Shown here piece after piece: positions 53,037-60,115 of a stretch of DNA of 60,115 nucleotides. Both the position numbers and the translations under genes were made by a program. This stretch comes from Agitococcus lubricus (lineage in GTDB: Bacteria; Pseudomonadota; Gammaproteobacteria; Pseudomonadales; Moraxellaceae). The DNA lies in contig NZ_QAON01000018.1 in NCBI RefSeq assembly GCF_003051055.1, forward strand, positions 1-60,115. Direction: 5' to 3'. Numbering within the stretch: the stretch's first letter is position 1; each line of letters opens with the position of its first letter. The notes beneath the pieces were generated by a model that ran no database searches, had not been told where the DNA came from, and saw only the letters and a list, made by a program, of their open reading frames with translations.

Positions 53037-54311
53037 TTAGCTATCAAATTGATATTGGTGGCGGCCATGTTCTTTAGCTTTATATAATGCTGCATCTGCT
53101 TTGGCTAGAAATTCGGTTAACGTCGATGAAGCACGGGGAATATTGTGTGTTACCCCAATACTCAAGGTGACATGAGGCGCTGCTTTAGAACGGCTATGCG
53201 GTAAGGCTAAGGCATCAATGTGTTTAATAATACGTTGTGCCACATCTATTGCCCCCTCAACATTGGTATTGGGTAATAAAACAACAAATTCTTCGCCACC
53301 ATAACGTGCCGCTAAATCGGCAGGGCGTCTGAGGGCTTGTTTAATGGTTTGTCCTACACGGCGTAAACACACGTCACCAATATTATGGCCATAAGTATCA
53401 TTGTAGAGTTTGAAGAAGTCCACGTCCATATACAGTAAGGCAATACTTTGCTGGTCGCGTTTAGCACGCTCCCATTCTTTTTGTAAGGTTTCATCAAAGG
53501 CGCGTCGATTGGCTAAGCCGGTTAACGGGTCTTCACGAGAGATACGGTCTAGGGCTTTATTTAAGCGGTCTAATTCGACGGTTTGATGGGCAACGATAAT
53601 TTCTTGTAAAAATGCAAAACGTTCTTGTCGTTCAATCAGACCGACAATCATGAGGGTAATAAATGAGCCTAAACCGTAGTAATGGGAAAACTTAAACCAA
53701 TCAATTTTCCAATTTAGGCTAATCGTCGTCAGAATAGTCAGAATACCAGCGAGGCAAATAATTAATACACACACAGGAAATAATACCCGTAAACCAAAGC
53801 TGATAATGGTTACAATAATGATGACATCATAGGCTGCGTGTTGTGCAAAATCACTGTCTATGGTGCTGACACTGGCCATCATGATACAAAATAAAATTAA
53901 GGTACTAACGGGCGTAGATAGCCACTGATAATTCGTTCGAAAAAAGGGTTTTTCTGCAACCAATAACACCAGAATTAACAGTGCACCAATAGGAATTAAC
54001 ACAAATTTTAGAATAAAGAGGTCGTCTGCGGTAATCACGTTGGGGAAGGCCAACATCGCAATCGCTGCGATAATGCCATACAGCACAAAAAATAATAATT
54101 TACCTACCGACAATAAACGACGATATTCTTCGGCACGTTTGGCATAAAAGCGAGACTCAATATCATTCTCAAAGAAAAAGAATAATGGGCGTTCTTTTAA
54201 AAGTTGATGAATATATGCCAACGTTTTTGCGGAAATGAGTTGAGGTTGTCCCTCAGCCGCAGTACTTGGTTGTTCACTTTTGGTATTCGTCTCTGTCGAC
54301 ACAATAGACAC
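53037..54311 (-). CDS. Membrane diguanylate cyclase, tandem paralog 3
   Basis: 424 residues with a GTG start; a second GTG nine bases downstream fits the TAGGTG sequence about as well, so the exact start is open. About six membrane helices (80-240), then a GGDEF domain with GGEEF near residue 337 and I-site RPAD. It is the promoter-proximal copy of the three, and the most similar in GGDEF sequence to paralog 2. Confidence 0.92.
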   Translation of the reverse strand: MSIVSTETNTKSEQPSTAAEGQPQLISAKTLAYIHQLLKERPLFFFFENDIESRFYAKRAEEYRRLLSVGKLLFFVLYGIIAAIAMLAFPNVITADDLFILKFVLIPIGALLILVLLVAEKPFFRTNYQWLSTPVSTLILFCIMMASVSTIDSDFAQHAAYDVIIIVTIISFGLRVLFPVCVLIICLAGILTILTTISLNWKIDWFKFSHYYGLGSFITLMIVGLIERQERFAFLQEIIVAHQTVELDRLNKALDRISREDPLTGLANRRAFDETLQKEWERAKRDQQSIALLYMDVDFFKLYNDTYGHNIGDVCLRRVGQTIKQALRRPADLAARYGGEEFVVLLPNTNVEGAIDVAQRIIKHIDALALPHSRSKAAPHVTLSIGVTHNIPRASSTLTEFLAKADAALYKAKEHGRHQYQFDS

Positions 54312-54711
54312 CTACAATCACGTCCTAGCGTTTATGTTTTTCATTTCTTCAGACTTTCAGCTAGCTATTCGGCCATACTGTGTCTATATAGGTGGACACC
54401 TATCCGATAAGTGGTAGAGAATCGGCGATTATTATACAGATGTTGCTCATAAATAAAGCATATTTTTTTTGCTTGCCTAGTTAACGTGACTTGGCTCTCA
54501 ATTTTTCATGTCAATACAGTCCTTTATCAGCAATCAAGGCAGGCGACTATTGACGATATTTCAATCTTTTTTAGAGAGACTAAGGTACAATACACGGACT
54601 TCTTTTCTACAGAGCAACCCATAAGCAAGCTACCCATGACCTACGTCAGGTCTGCGTTTTTTGTTGCGGCATCGCTTTGTATTTTTGTTGTTCATAAGAG
54701 TTTTGTTTACC
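54312..54711. other. 400-bp divergent intergenic region
   Basis: It lies between diguanylate cyclase 3 and ygiQ. It contains the palindrome ATAGGTG-GA-CACCTAT (54388-54403); GACACCTA in the right arm recurs at 54307-54314, overlapping the cyclase start. This spaced repeat may be a regulator site. No RNA gene or credible coding frame was recognised in the rest. Confidence 0.45.
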
Positions 54712-56949
54712 ATGCCTGTGTCTTCTGCATCATCAACTGCCAAACCGTTATTCGCCTACGATAAATACTGGGCAGAGTGTTTTGGAGCTGCCCCATTTTT
54801 GCCGATGAGTCGTGCTGAAATGGATAGTTTGGGCTGGGATGCTTGCGACATTATTTTAGTGACAGGTGATGCCTATGTTGACCATCCCAGTTTTGGTATG
54901 GCCATTATTGGTCGTTTATTAGAAGCGCAAGGATTTAGGGTAGGTATTATTGCGCAGCCCGATTGGAATTCTGCCCAAGATTTCAAAAAGCTCGGTGAGC
55001 CAACACTCTTTTTTGGTGTCACCGCAGGCAATATGGATTCGATGATTAACCGTTATACGGCCGACCGTAAAATTCGCTCGGATGATGCCTATTCTCCGCA
55101 TGGTGAGGGTGGCAAACGTCCTGACCGTTGTTCTTTAGTCTATGCCCAACGCACCCGTGAAGCCTATTCCCATGTTCCGATTGTGATGGGTGGGATTGAA
55201 GCCAGTTTACGGCGTATTGCCCACTATGATTATTGGCAAGATAAAGTGCGCCGTTCGTTGCTATTAGATGCGAAAGCCGATTTATTGGTGTTTGGTAATG
55301 CCGAACGTGCCATTGTTGATATTGCGCATCGTTTAGCCAAAGGCGATAACATTCGCAGTATTACTGATATTCGTGGTACGGCGTTTATGCGCCGAGATAC
55401 GCCAGAAGGCTGGTTTGAATTAGACTCCACCAATGTTGATGAAGTGGGGCGTGTTGACCCTATTATCAATCCTTATGTGAATACGCAAGACTTAGCCGTT
55501 TGTGAGGTTGAAAAAGAAAAAGGCTTAACCGAAACTGATGTGCAAGTGGTGACCCTGCAACCCAGTAAAGCATTAAAGCATCGCTTGCCAGCACGTGATA
55601 AAACCGTGATTCGTTTGCCTGCTTATGAACAAGTCAAAAATGACCCTGTCATGTATGCTCATGCCAATCGTGTTTTACATTTAGAAACTAACCCTGGCAA
55701 TGCCCGTGCTTTAGTGCAACGTCACGGTGAGCAAGAAGTGTGGCTCAATCCACCGCCGATTCCGTTAAGCACTGAAGAAATGGACTATGTCTTTGATTTG
55801 CCTTATGCCCGCGTGCCACACCCAGCGTATGGCGATGCCAGAATTCCTGCCTATGAGATGATTCGTTTCTCGGTCAATATTATGCGGGGCTGTTTTGGCG
55901 GCTGTACCTTCTGTTCGATTACCGAACATGAAGGTCGGATTATTCAAAATCGTTCCGAAGACAGCATTATTCGTGAAATCGAAAAAATGCGTGACGTACC
56001 CGGTTTTACGGGCGTGGTGTCTGATTTAGGGGGGCCTACCGCTAATATGTATCGGTTGGCCTGTAAATCACCCAAAATTGAAGCCGCTTGCCGTAAGCCC
56101 TCGTGTGTGTATCCTGATATTTGTGAAAACCTGAATACAGACCATTCACATCTCATTCAATTGTATCGTCGCGCGCGTAGTTTGAAAGGCGTGAAGAAGA
56201 TTTTAATTGGCTCAGGTTTACGTTATGACTTAGCGGTGCGTTCACCTGAATATGTGCGTGAGTTAGTGACCCATCATGTCGGTGGCTACTTAAAAATTGC
56301 GCCCGAACATACCGAAGAAGGGGTTTTATCAAAAATGATGAAACCGGGTATTGGCGCATATGACAAATTCAAGCAACTATTTGAGCGTTTTTCTAAAGAA
56401 GCTGGCAAAGAACAATATCTGATTCCCTACTTTATTGCCGCCCACCCAGGCACACGCGATGAAGATATGATGAATTTGGCGATTTGGCTCAAGAAAAATG
56501 GCTTTAGAGCTGACCAAGTACAAACCTTTTATCCTTCACCCATGGCAACCGCTACTGCGATGTATCATTCGGGTAAAAATCCACTCAAAAAAGTCACTCG
56601 TAAAAGTGAAGCAGTTGAGATTGTGAAAGGTGAGCGTCGTCGTCGTTTGCATAAGGCCTTCTTGCGTTACCATGACCCGAATAACTGGCCGATGTTACGT
56701 GAAGCCTTAAAAGAAATGGGACGAGCGGATTTAATTGGTAATGGTAAGCATCATTTAATTCCTAATTATCAACCGCAAACCGATGGTACGTATCAAAGCG
56801 CACGCAAGAAAAACTCTTCTACTGAACAAGGGGTTTCTCAGAAAGTCACTGCGAAAAAAGGCCGTATTTTAACTCAGCATACAGGCTTGCCACCGCGTGA
56901 AGGTGTGGATAAAAACAAGGTAAAACGACCTGTTAAAAAACGGGGTTGA
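54712..56949 (+). CDS. ygiQ: YgiQ family radical SAM protein (UPF0313)
   Basis: 745 residues from the ATG at 54712 ([20 protein letters not shown]), which aligns with the E. coli YgiQ N-terminus; an upstream in-frame start would add an unrelated 17 residues. N-terminal domain with [22 protein letters not shown], then a radical SAM core with the cluster motif [10 protein letters not shown] (CxxxCxxC, about residues 399-406). A basic Lys-rich tail of about 50 residues follows. The substrate is not established. Monocistronic. Confidence 0.95.
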   Translation: MPVSSASSTAKPLFAYDKYWAECFGAAPFLPMSRAEMDSLGWDACDIILVTGDAYVDHPSFGMAIIGRLLEAQGFRVGIIAQPDWNSAQDFKKLGEPTLFFGVTAGNMDSMINRYTADRKIRSDDAYSPHGEGGKRPDRCSLVYAQRTREAYSHVPIVMGGIEASLRRIAHYDYWQDKVRRSLLLDAKADLLVFGNAERAIVDIAHRLAKGDNIRSITDIRGTAFMRRDTPEGWFELDSTNVDEVGRVDPIINPYVNTQDLAVCEVEKEKGLTETDVQVVTLQPSKALKHRLPARDKTVIRLPAYEQVKNDPVMYAHANRVLHLETNPGNARALVQRHGEQEVWLNPPPIPLSTEEMDYVFDLPYARVPHPAYGDARIPAYEMIRFSVNIMRGCFGGCTFCSITEHEGRIIQNRSEDSIIREIEKMRDVPGFTGVVSDLGGPTANMYRLACKSPKIEAACRKPSCVYPDICENLNTDHSHLIQLYRRARSLKGVKKILIGSGLRYDLAVRSPEYVRELVTHHVGGYLKIAPEHTEEGVLSKMMKPGIGAYDKFKQLFERFSKEAGKEQYLIPYFIAAHPGTRDEDMMNLAIWLKKNGFRADQVQTFYPSPMATATAMYHSGKNPLKKVTRKSEAVEIVKGERRRRLHKAFLRYHDPNNWPMLREALKEMGRADLIGNGKHHLIPNYQPQTDGTYQSARKKNSSTEQGVSQKVTAKKGRILTQHTGLPPREGVDKNKVKRPVKKRG

Positions 56950-56977
56950 GAGACAAAATCTATCATTTACTCGCCAG

Positions 56978-57006
56978 TGGATGAGTCACAGCACCAGGCT
57001 CATCCA
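56978..57006 (+). terminator. Hairpin after ygiQ
   Basis: TGGATGAG (56978-56985) pairs with CTCATCCA (56999-57006), 28 bases after the stop. The following sequence is only partly T-rich. Confidence 0.45.
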
Positions 57007-57232
57007 GTCAATCACTCATTTGTTGAGAATTTATCCACCTTAGCCAAGTGCGTAATCTATCGCTAGATCTATTAAATCTACGCCACATAACACGAATTTC
57101 TCAGCAGAAGCCTTAGAAGCTGTCTATATTGTATACAGGATGTTGCTGATATCGCTACAGCGTCTCACCATGACCTATCAGCGTGCTATTCCCACGATAA
57201 TAATTCGAAAATGGTTTTAAGGAAGGTGTGGT

Positions 57233-59416
57233 GTGCCCAAATTGTTTGTTGCACTCAGCGTATTGTCATGTGCTTTTAGTGTGCATGCGGCATCTGTCGT
57301 ACATTCGTTGACAGAGTTTGATAGCTTACTCACCCTGAATTTAGAGCAATTAGCACGGATTCCTGTCACCACTGCCGCTCGCAGCCCACAGGCATGGAAG
57401 GATGTGCAGGGTTCTTTATGGGTAGTCACCGAACAAGAAATTAAACAACGTGGTTATCGTCATCTGGCCGATTTATTACGCGATTTACCCAGTGTCGATG
57501 TGCAAGGGCCATATAGCACCTCTAGCCGTATATCTATACGTGGCGTGACAGGTAATACCAAGTTATTGATATTGCAAGATGGTGTTAGGATTGGTGCGCC
57601 TGCAGGAGAGCTAGTCCCGATTAGTATTAATTATCCTTTGTATATGGCCAAACAAGTCGAGGTCTTATTGACACCGGGTTCTGCTTTATATGGTGCTGAT
57701 GCCGTAACAGGTGTGGTCAATATCATCAGTAAACAAGCGGAACAACAGCACACACAACAACTCAGTTATGAAGGCAGTGAAACACGTTATCAACATGGCC
57801 ACTTACTATTGACAGGCCGTATCGGTCAATCATATCCCTTCATGTTAGGCGTCCATAAAGAGCAATTTAATAATCAGCACTTGGCAGAGCAATATCCAGA
57901 TGTTTTTAACTTTAATGATTTAAGGGATAATCAAGGGCAAGTGATTGTGCCTGTACAAGCAAGACAGGCTTTTCAAAGTTTGGCAACGGCAGAAAGTGTT
58001 TGGTCAACGTTAAAAATTCATCCGACTACCGAGTTAGGATTACATTATCGTGTGGTTCGTTACCCTACAGACTATACAACATTAGCTGATTTTACCGACT
58101 ACGGTGGATTTTGGGAGGATAGATTCTTAACGGCTTATGGCCGATATCAGCAACAACTGACGCCTAAACTCAGTACCAATACGCTGGTCAGTTGGAGTAA
58201 TTATCGTTTAGATAAAGACAGTTATTTTAATAATATTTTTAGCGGTTATATGAATGGCTATAAATATGCTGAAAGTAAGAAGCTGAGTATAGATAGCCAA
58301 TGGCGTTATGCCTTTGCTACGCAACATCAACTAATGGCTGGGTTGGTGTTTGACCATTTGCGTGCCGTACCGCGAACAACCGATTTAAGCCAACCGTATG
58401 ACCCTAATCTCTCGGTAGAACAACAACATTTATACTATTTAGGGACAAATAACAGTTTGCCAGTCAAGATTTTTCAGGTCACTCAAGATAATTTAGGCGT
58501 ATTTTTGCAAGACCAATATCAATGGTCACCGCAACTCAGTAGTCAAGCGGGCATTCGTTTTGATGATAATTCTGACTATAAAGCGAGTACCAGTCCTTAC
58601 GTGGGGCTTAAATATATTTATAGCCCAAAAACGATATTGAGTTTGACTTATAGCCAAGCCTATTTAGCACCGTCCCCCTCATATAGCTATGAGCATTTTG
58701 GTAGTTTTACAGGCCAACAAGATAGTCAAGGTCGCTATTTGGCCGATACTTTTAGAGTTCCGAACCCAGATTTACAGCCCGAAACAGCAAAAGCCTTGGA
58801 ATTTGTTATCAATCATGAGTTAAAACCACATTGGCAATTGATTAGTACGGCTTATGGTTCTCGTTTACAAAATCTGATTCTATTTGCCAGTCCCACTCCT
58901 AGTCCCGTCAGTGAATTTATTAACGGCGGTTGGATTAAAAATACTGACCACAATGTCAATTTGGGCGAAAGTGTTGCCTATGGTGTGGAGTTAAGTAGCC
59001 GCTATCGGCAGCAACATTATGAGCTTTGGGGGCATTACTCGTTTACCGATGGATACTTAAGCACGAATAAAGGCGAAGAAGAGTTACCTTATAACGCCAA
59101 ACACAAATTAAAATTGGGCGCAACATGGCGACATAAACAAGGCTGGTTTATTAGCCCCAGTCTGTATTTTATTGGTCAAAGTCGTGTGCCAAGTTCTGCC
59201 AGTGATGGTAGTCGGGCGGTGACCGTGCCTTCTTATCAATTATTTAATATGTATGCAGGTTATCCTCAAATAGTACAAGGCGTTGATGTATTTATGCGTA
59301 TCGAAAATATTGCCTCTAGCAAATATTACCATGCAGGTGGTTCATCAAAGCGGTCTTTGGTGCAATTACCCCAGTTAGACCGCACGATTACTTTAGGTTT
59401 TGAGTTGGGATTTTAA
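57233..59416 (+). CDS. TonB-dependent outer-membrane receptor
   Basis: 727 residues. GTG start with AAGGAAGG at 57219-57226. Signal peptide to about residue 19 (SVHA-A), plug domain (about 55-170) with the typical SSRISIRGV, ILQDGVRI, VEVLLTPGSALYGADAVTGVVNIISK, then a 22-strand-type barrel ending in GFELGF. A TonB box is not obvious near the N-terminus. The ligand is unknown: no siderophore, haem or cobalamin genes are adjacent, and no good Fur box lies upstream. Confidence 0.92.
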   Translation: MPKLFVALSVLSCAFSVHAASVVHSLTEFDSLLTLNLEQLARIPVTTAARSPQAWKDVQGSLWVVTEQEIKQRGYRHLADLLRDLPSVDVQGPYSTSSRISIRGVTGNTKLLILQDGVRIGAPAGELVPISINYPLYMAKQVEVLLTPGSALYGADAVTGVVNIISKQAEQQHTQQLSYEGSETRYQHGHLLLTGRIGQSYPFMLGVHKEQFNNQHLAEQYPDVFNFNDLRDNQGQVIVPVQARQAFQSLATAESVWSTLKIHPTTELGLHYRVVRYPTDYTTLADFTDYGGFWEDRFLTAYGRYQQQLTPKLSTNTLVSWSNYRLDKDSYFNNIFSGYMNGYKYAESKKLSIDSQWRYAFATQHQLMAGLVFDHLRAVPRTTDLSQPYDPNLSVEQQHLYYLGTNNSLPVKIFQVTQDNLGVFLQDQYQWSPQLSSQAGIRFDDNSDYKASTSPYVGLKYIYSPKTILSLTYSQAYLAPSPSYSYEHFGSFTGQQDSQGRYLADTFRVPNPDLQPETAKALEFVINHELKPHWQLISTAYGSRLQNLILFASPTPSPVSEFINGGWIKNTDHNVNLGESVAYGVELSSRYRQQHYELWGHYSFTDGYLSTNKGEEELPYNAKHKLKLGATWRHKQGWFISPSLYFIGQSRVPSSASDGSRAVTVPSYQLFNMYAGYPQIVQGVDVFMRIENIASSKYYHAGGSSKRSLVQLPQLDRTITLGFELGF

Positions 59417-59804
59417 AGAATATGGGACACATACACCAAATTTGCATCGAATGGCTTTTGTTTGTCTAATACAAATACGAGATATAAGGTAGCTAACTAC
59501 AGACTGAACGGCTTTAGGTGCTGATATAGGCAACCTATAATGATGTCGCCAAAACAGAATTTAGATGAAAAAGCAATCATCTTAAGCAGTTTTGCAAATA
59601 GATGACATTGGAATGTAAATAACATAAATAGGGTACGTATGCACAAAAAAGGTCTCAAGCATTTTTGTCGTACTTTTGTATAGTATCACGCACAAGATTT
59701 ACTTGCAATACACGCTGCCCTAAGAGTATCCCTATCTTCTCCATCTTCATCTATACCTCTCTTTATCCTAATCGAATGCCTTGCTTAATTTTTGGAGTAA
59801 TAAC
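59417..59804. other. 388-bp intergenic region before the RTX gene
   Basis: AT-rich and free of recognisable genes, apart from a possible 14-codon frame at 59639-59683 that lacks support. It probably holds the promoter of the RTX gene; a GTATAGTAT stretch near 59678 could be a -10 element, but no matching -35 was found. Confidence 0.4.
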
Positions 59805-60115
59805 ATGGCAACAATCAATGGTACTAATGGTAATGACGAGTTGATTGGTTCAAACGACAACGACGTCATCAATGGCTTCGAGGGTGATGATACCTTAGCC
59901 TATAACCTCTCGACAGATGGCGTAGACCAAATCAACTTAGGCAGTGGCATGGACACACTGAACGTCTCATCGACGGGTGCGAGTCAAATCCGTGTGATGT
60001 TTACCAGTGCTGAAGTGGGGAATAACAACGCGAATGATGCGGGTACCTTAGCGAATCAAGACGGTGGTTTAGCGGTACGAATTCAAGCGGAAGACGGCAG
60101 CGGCAACTTAGTTGG
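59805..60115 (+). CDS. RTX-type calcium-binding repeat protein, 3' partial
   Basis: The ATG at 59805 has GGAG at 59794-59797. The frame stays open to the window end (103 codons visible). The start is immediately RTX-like: NGTNGNDELIGSNDNDVING then FEGDDTL, with glycine/aspartate nonapeptide spacing. There is no signal peptide, as expected of type I secretion substrates with a C-terminal signal. A beta-rich segment follows. The full product is probably a large secreted or surface protein; the T1SS genes are not in the window. Confidence 0.8.
   Translation, partial: MATINGTNGNDELIGSNDNDVINGFEGDDTLAYNLSTDGVDQINLGSGMDTLNVSSTGASQIRVMFTSAEVGNNNANDAGTLANQDGGLAVRIQAEDGSGNLV

Noticed and set aside
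57193-57211. GATAATAATTCG stretch before the TonB-dependent receptor as a Fur box
   Set aside because: Only the first hexamer and a few bases match; symmetry is lacking, unlike the clear site before feoA.
59639-59683. Leader peptide of 14 codons before the RTX gene
   Set aside because: No ribosome binding site, no attenuator structure and no codon pattern support it.

Overview
The window reads as chromosomal DNA of a gammaproteobacterium. It carries recognisable orthologs of EttA, PaeA (YtfL), YgiQ, MutY, NrdR and ThiL. It also has the order nrdR-ribD / ribE-ribBA-ribH-nusB-thiL-pgpA that is usual in that class. A wax-ester synthase/DGAT, a PF10118 hydrolase and a short stand-alone BLUF photoreceptor suggest Moraxellaceae or a relative in Pseudomonadales; this family-level placement is inference. 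No rRNA or complete tRNA gene, CRISPR array or prophage was seen. Both ends cut through large surface or secreted protein genes.

Layout. 1-7660: a cell-surface locus. It has the 3' end of a two-partner-secretion exoprotein built from 82-residue YDG repeats, its TpsB transporter, and on the other strand a TPR/beta-barrel protein followed by a large FecR-domain protein. 8073-10932: a PAS-GAF-GGDEF-EAL protein and a small exported protein. 10981-12424: an accessory patch with REP/inverted-REP hairpins, an AT-rich pair of unknown small genes, and a REP-associated tyrosine transposase (RAYT). 12637-15911: ovothiol genes ovoA-ovoB, back to back with a hypoxanthine-DNA glycosylase. 16543-19153: arsenate resistance by the arsR-GAPDH-arsJ route, with an operator palindrome. 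19259-24157: a tetR-MFP-RND efflux operon with a 32-bp operator palindrome and a strong terminator.

24349-30054: wax-ester synthase, BLUF protein, crotonase, a second REP pair, ettA and a PF10118 hydrolase. 30332-43032: NlpC/P60 hydrolase, glyA, paeA, nrdR and the riboflavin/thiamine/phospholipid block. This block is split by an inverted PA14 lipoprotein gene and holds a RibBA whose GTP cyclohydrolase half lacks the zinc cysteines; a separate intact ribA lies further down. 43219-45609: Fur-type box and feoA-feoB-small Cys-rich membrane protein. 45778-54311: AsmA-like protein, DUF1566 protein, mutY and three tandem membrane diguanylate cyclases. 54712-59416: ygiQ and a TonB-dependent receptor. 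59805-end: start of an RTX-type calcium-binding protein.

How the genes connect. Several blocks deal with stress and the cell surface: thiol antioxidant (ovothiol), arsenate export as 1-arseno-3-phosphoglycerate, RND efflux and Fur-linked ferrous iron uptake. Four GGDEF proteins (one with EAL), a BLUF sensor, a TPS exoprotein and an RTX protein point to a lifestyle that switches between attachment and motility. The least explained parts are the TPR-barrel/FecR pair beside the TPS genes, the REP-flanked small gene pair, and the inverted lipoprotein gene inside the riboflavin operon.
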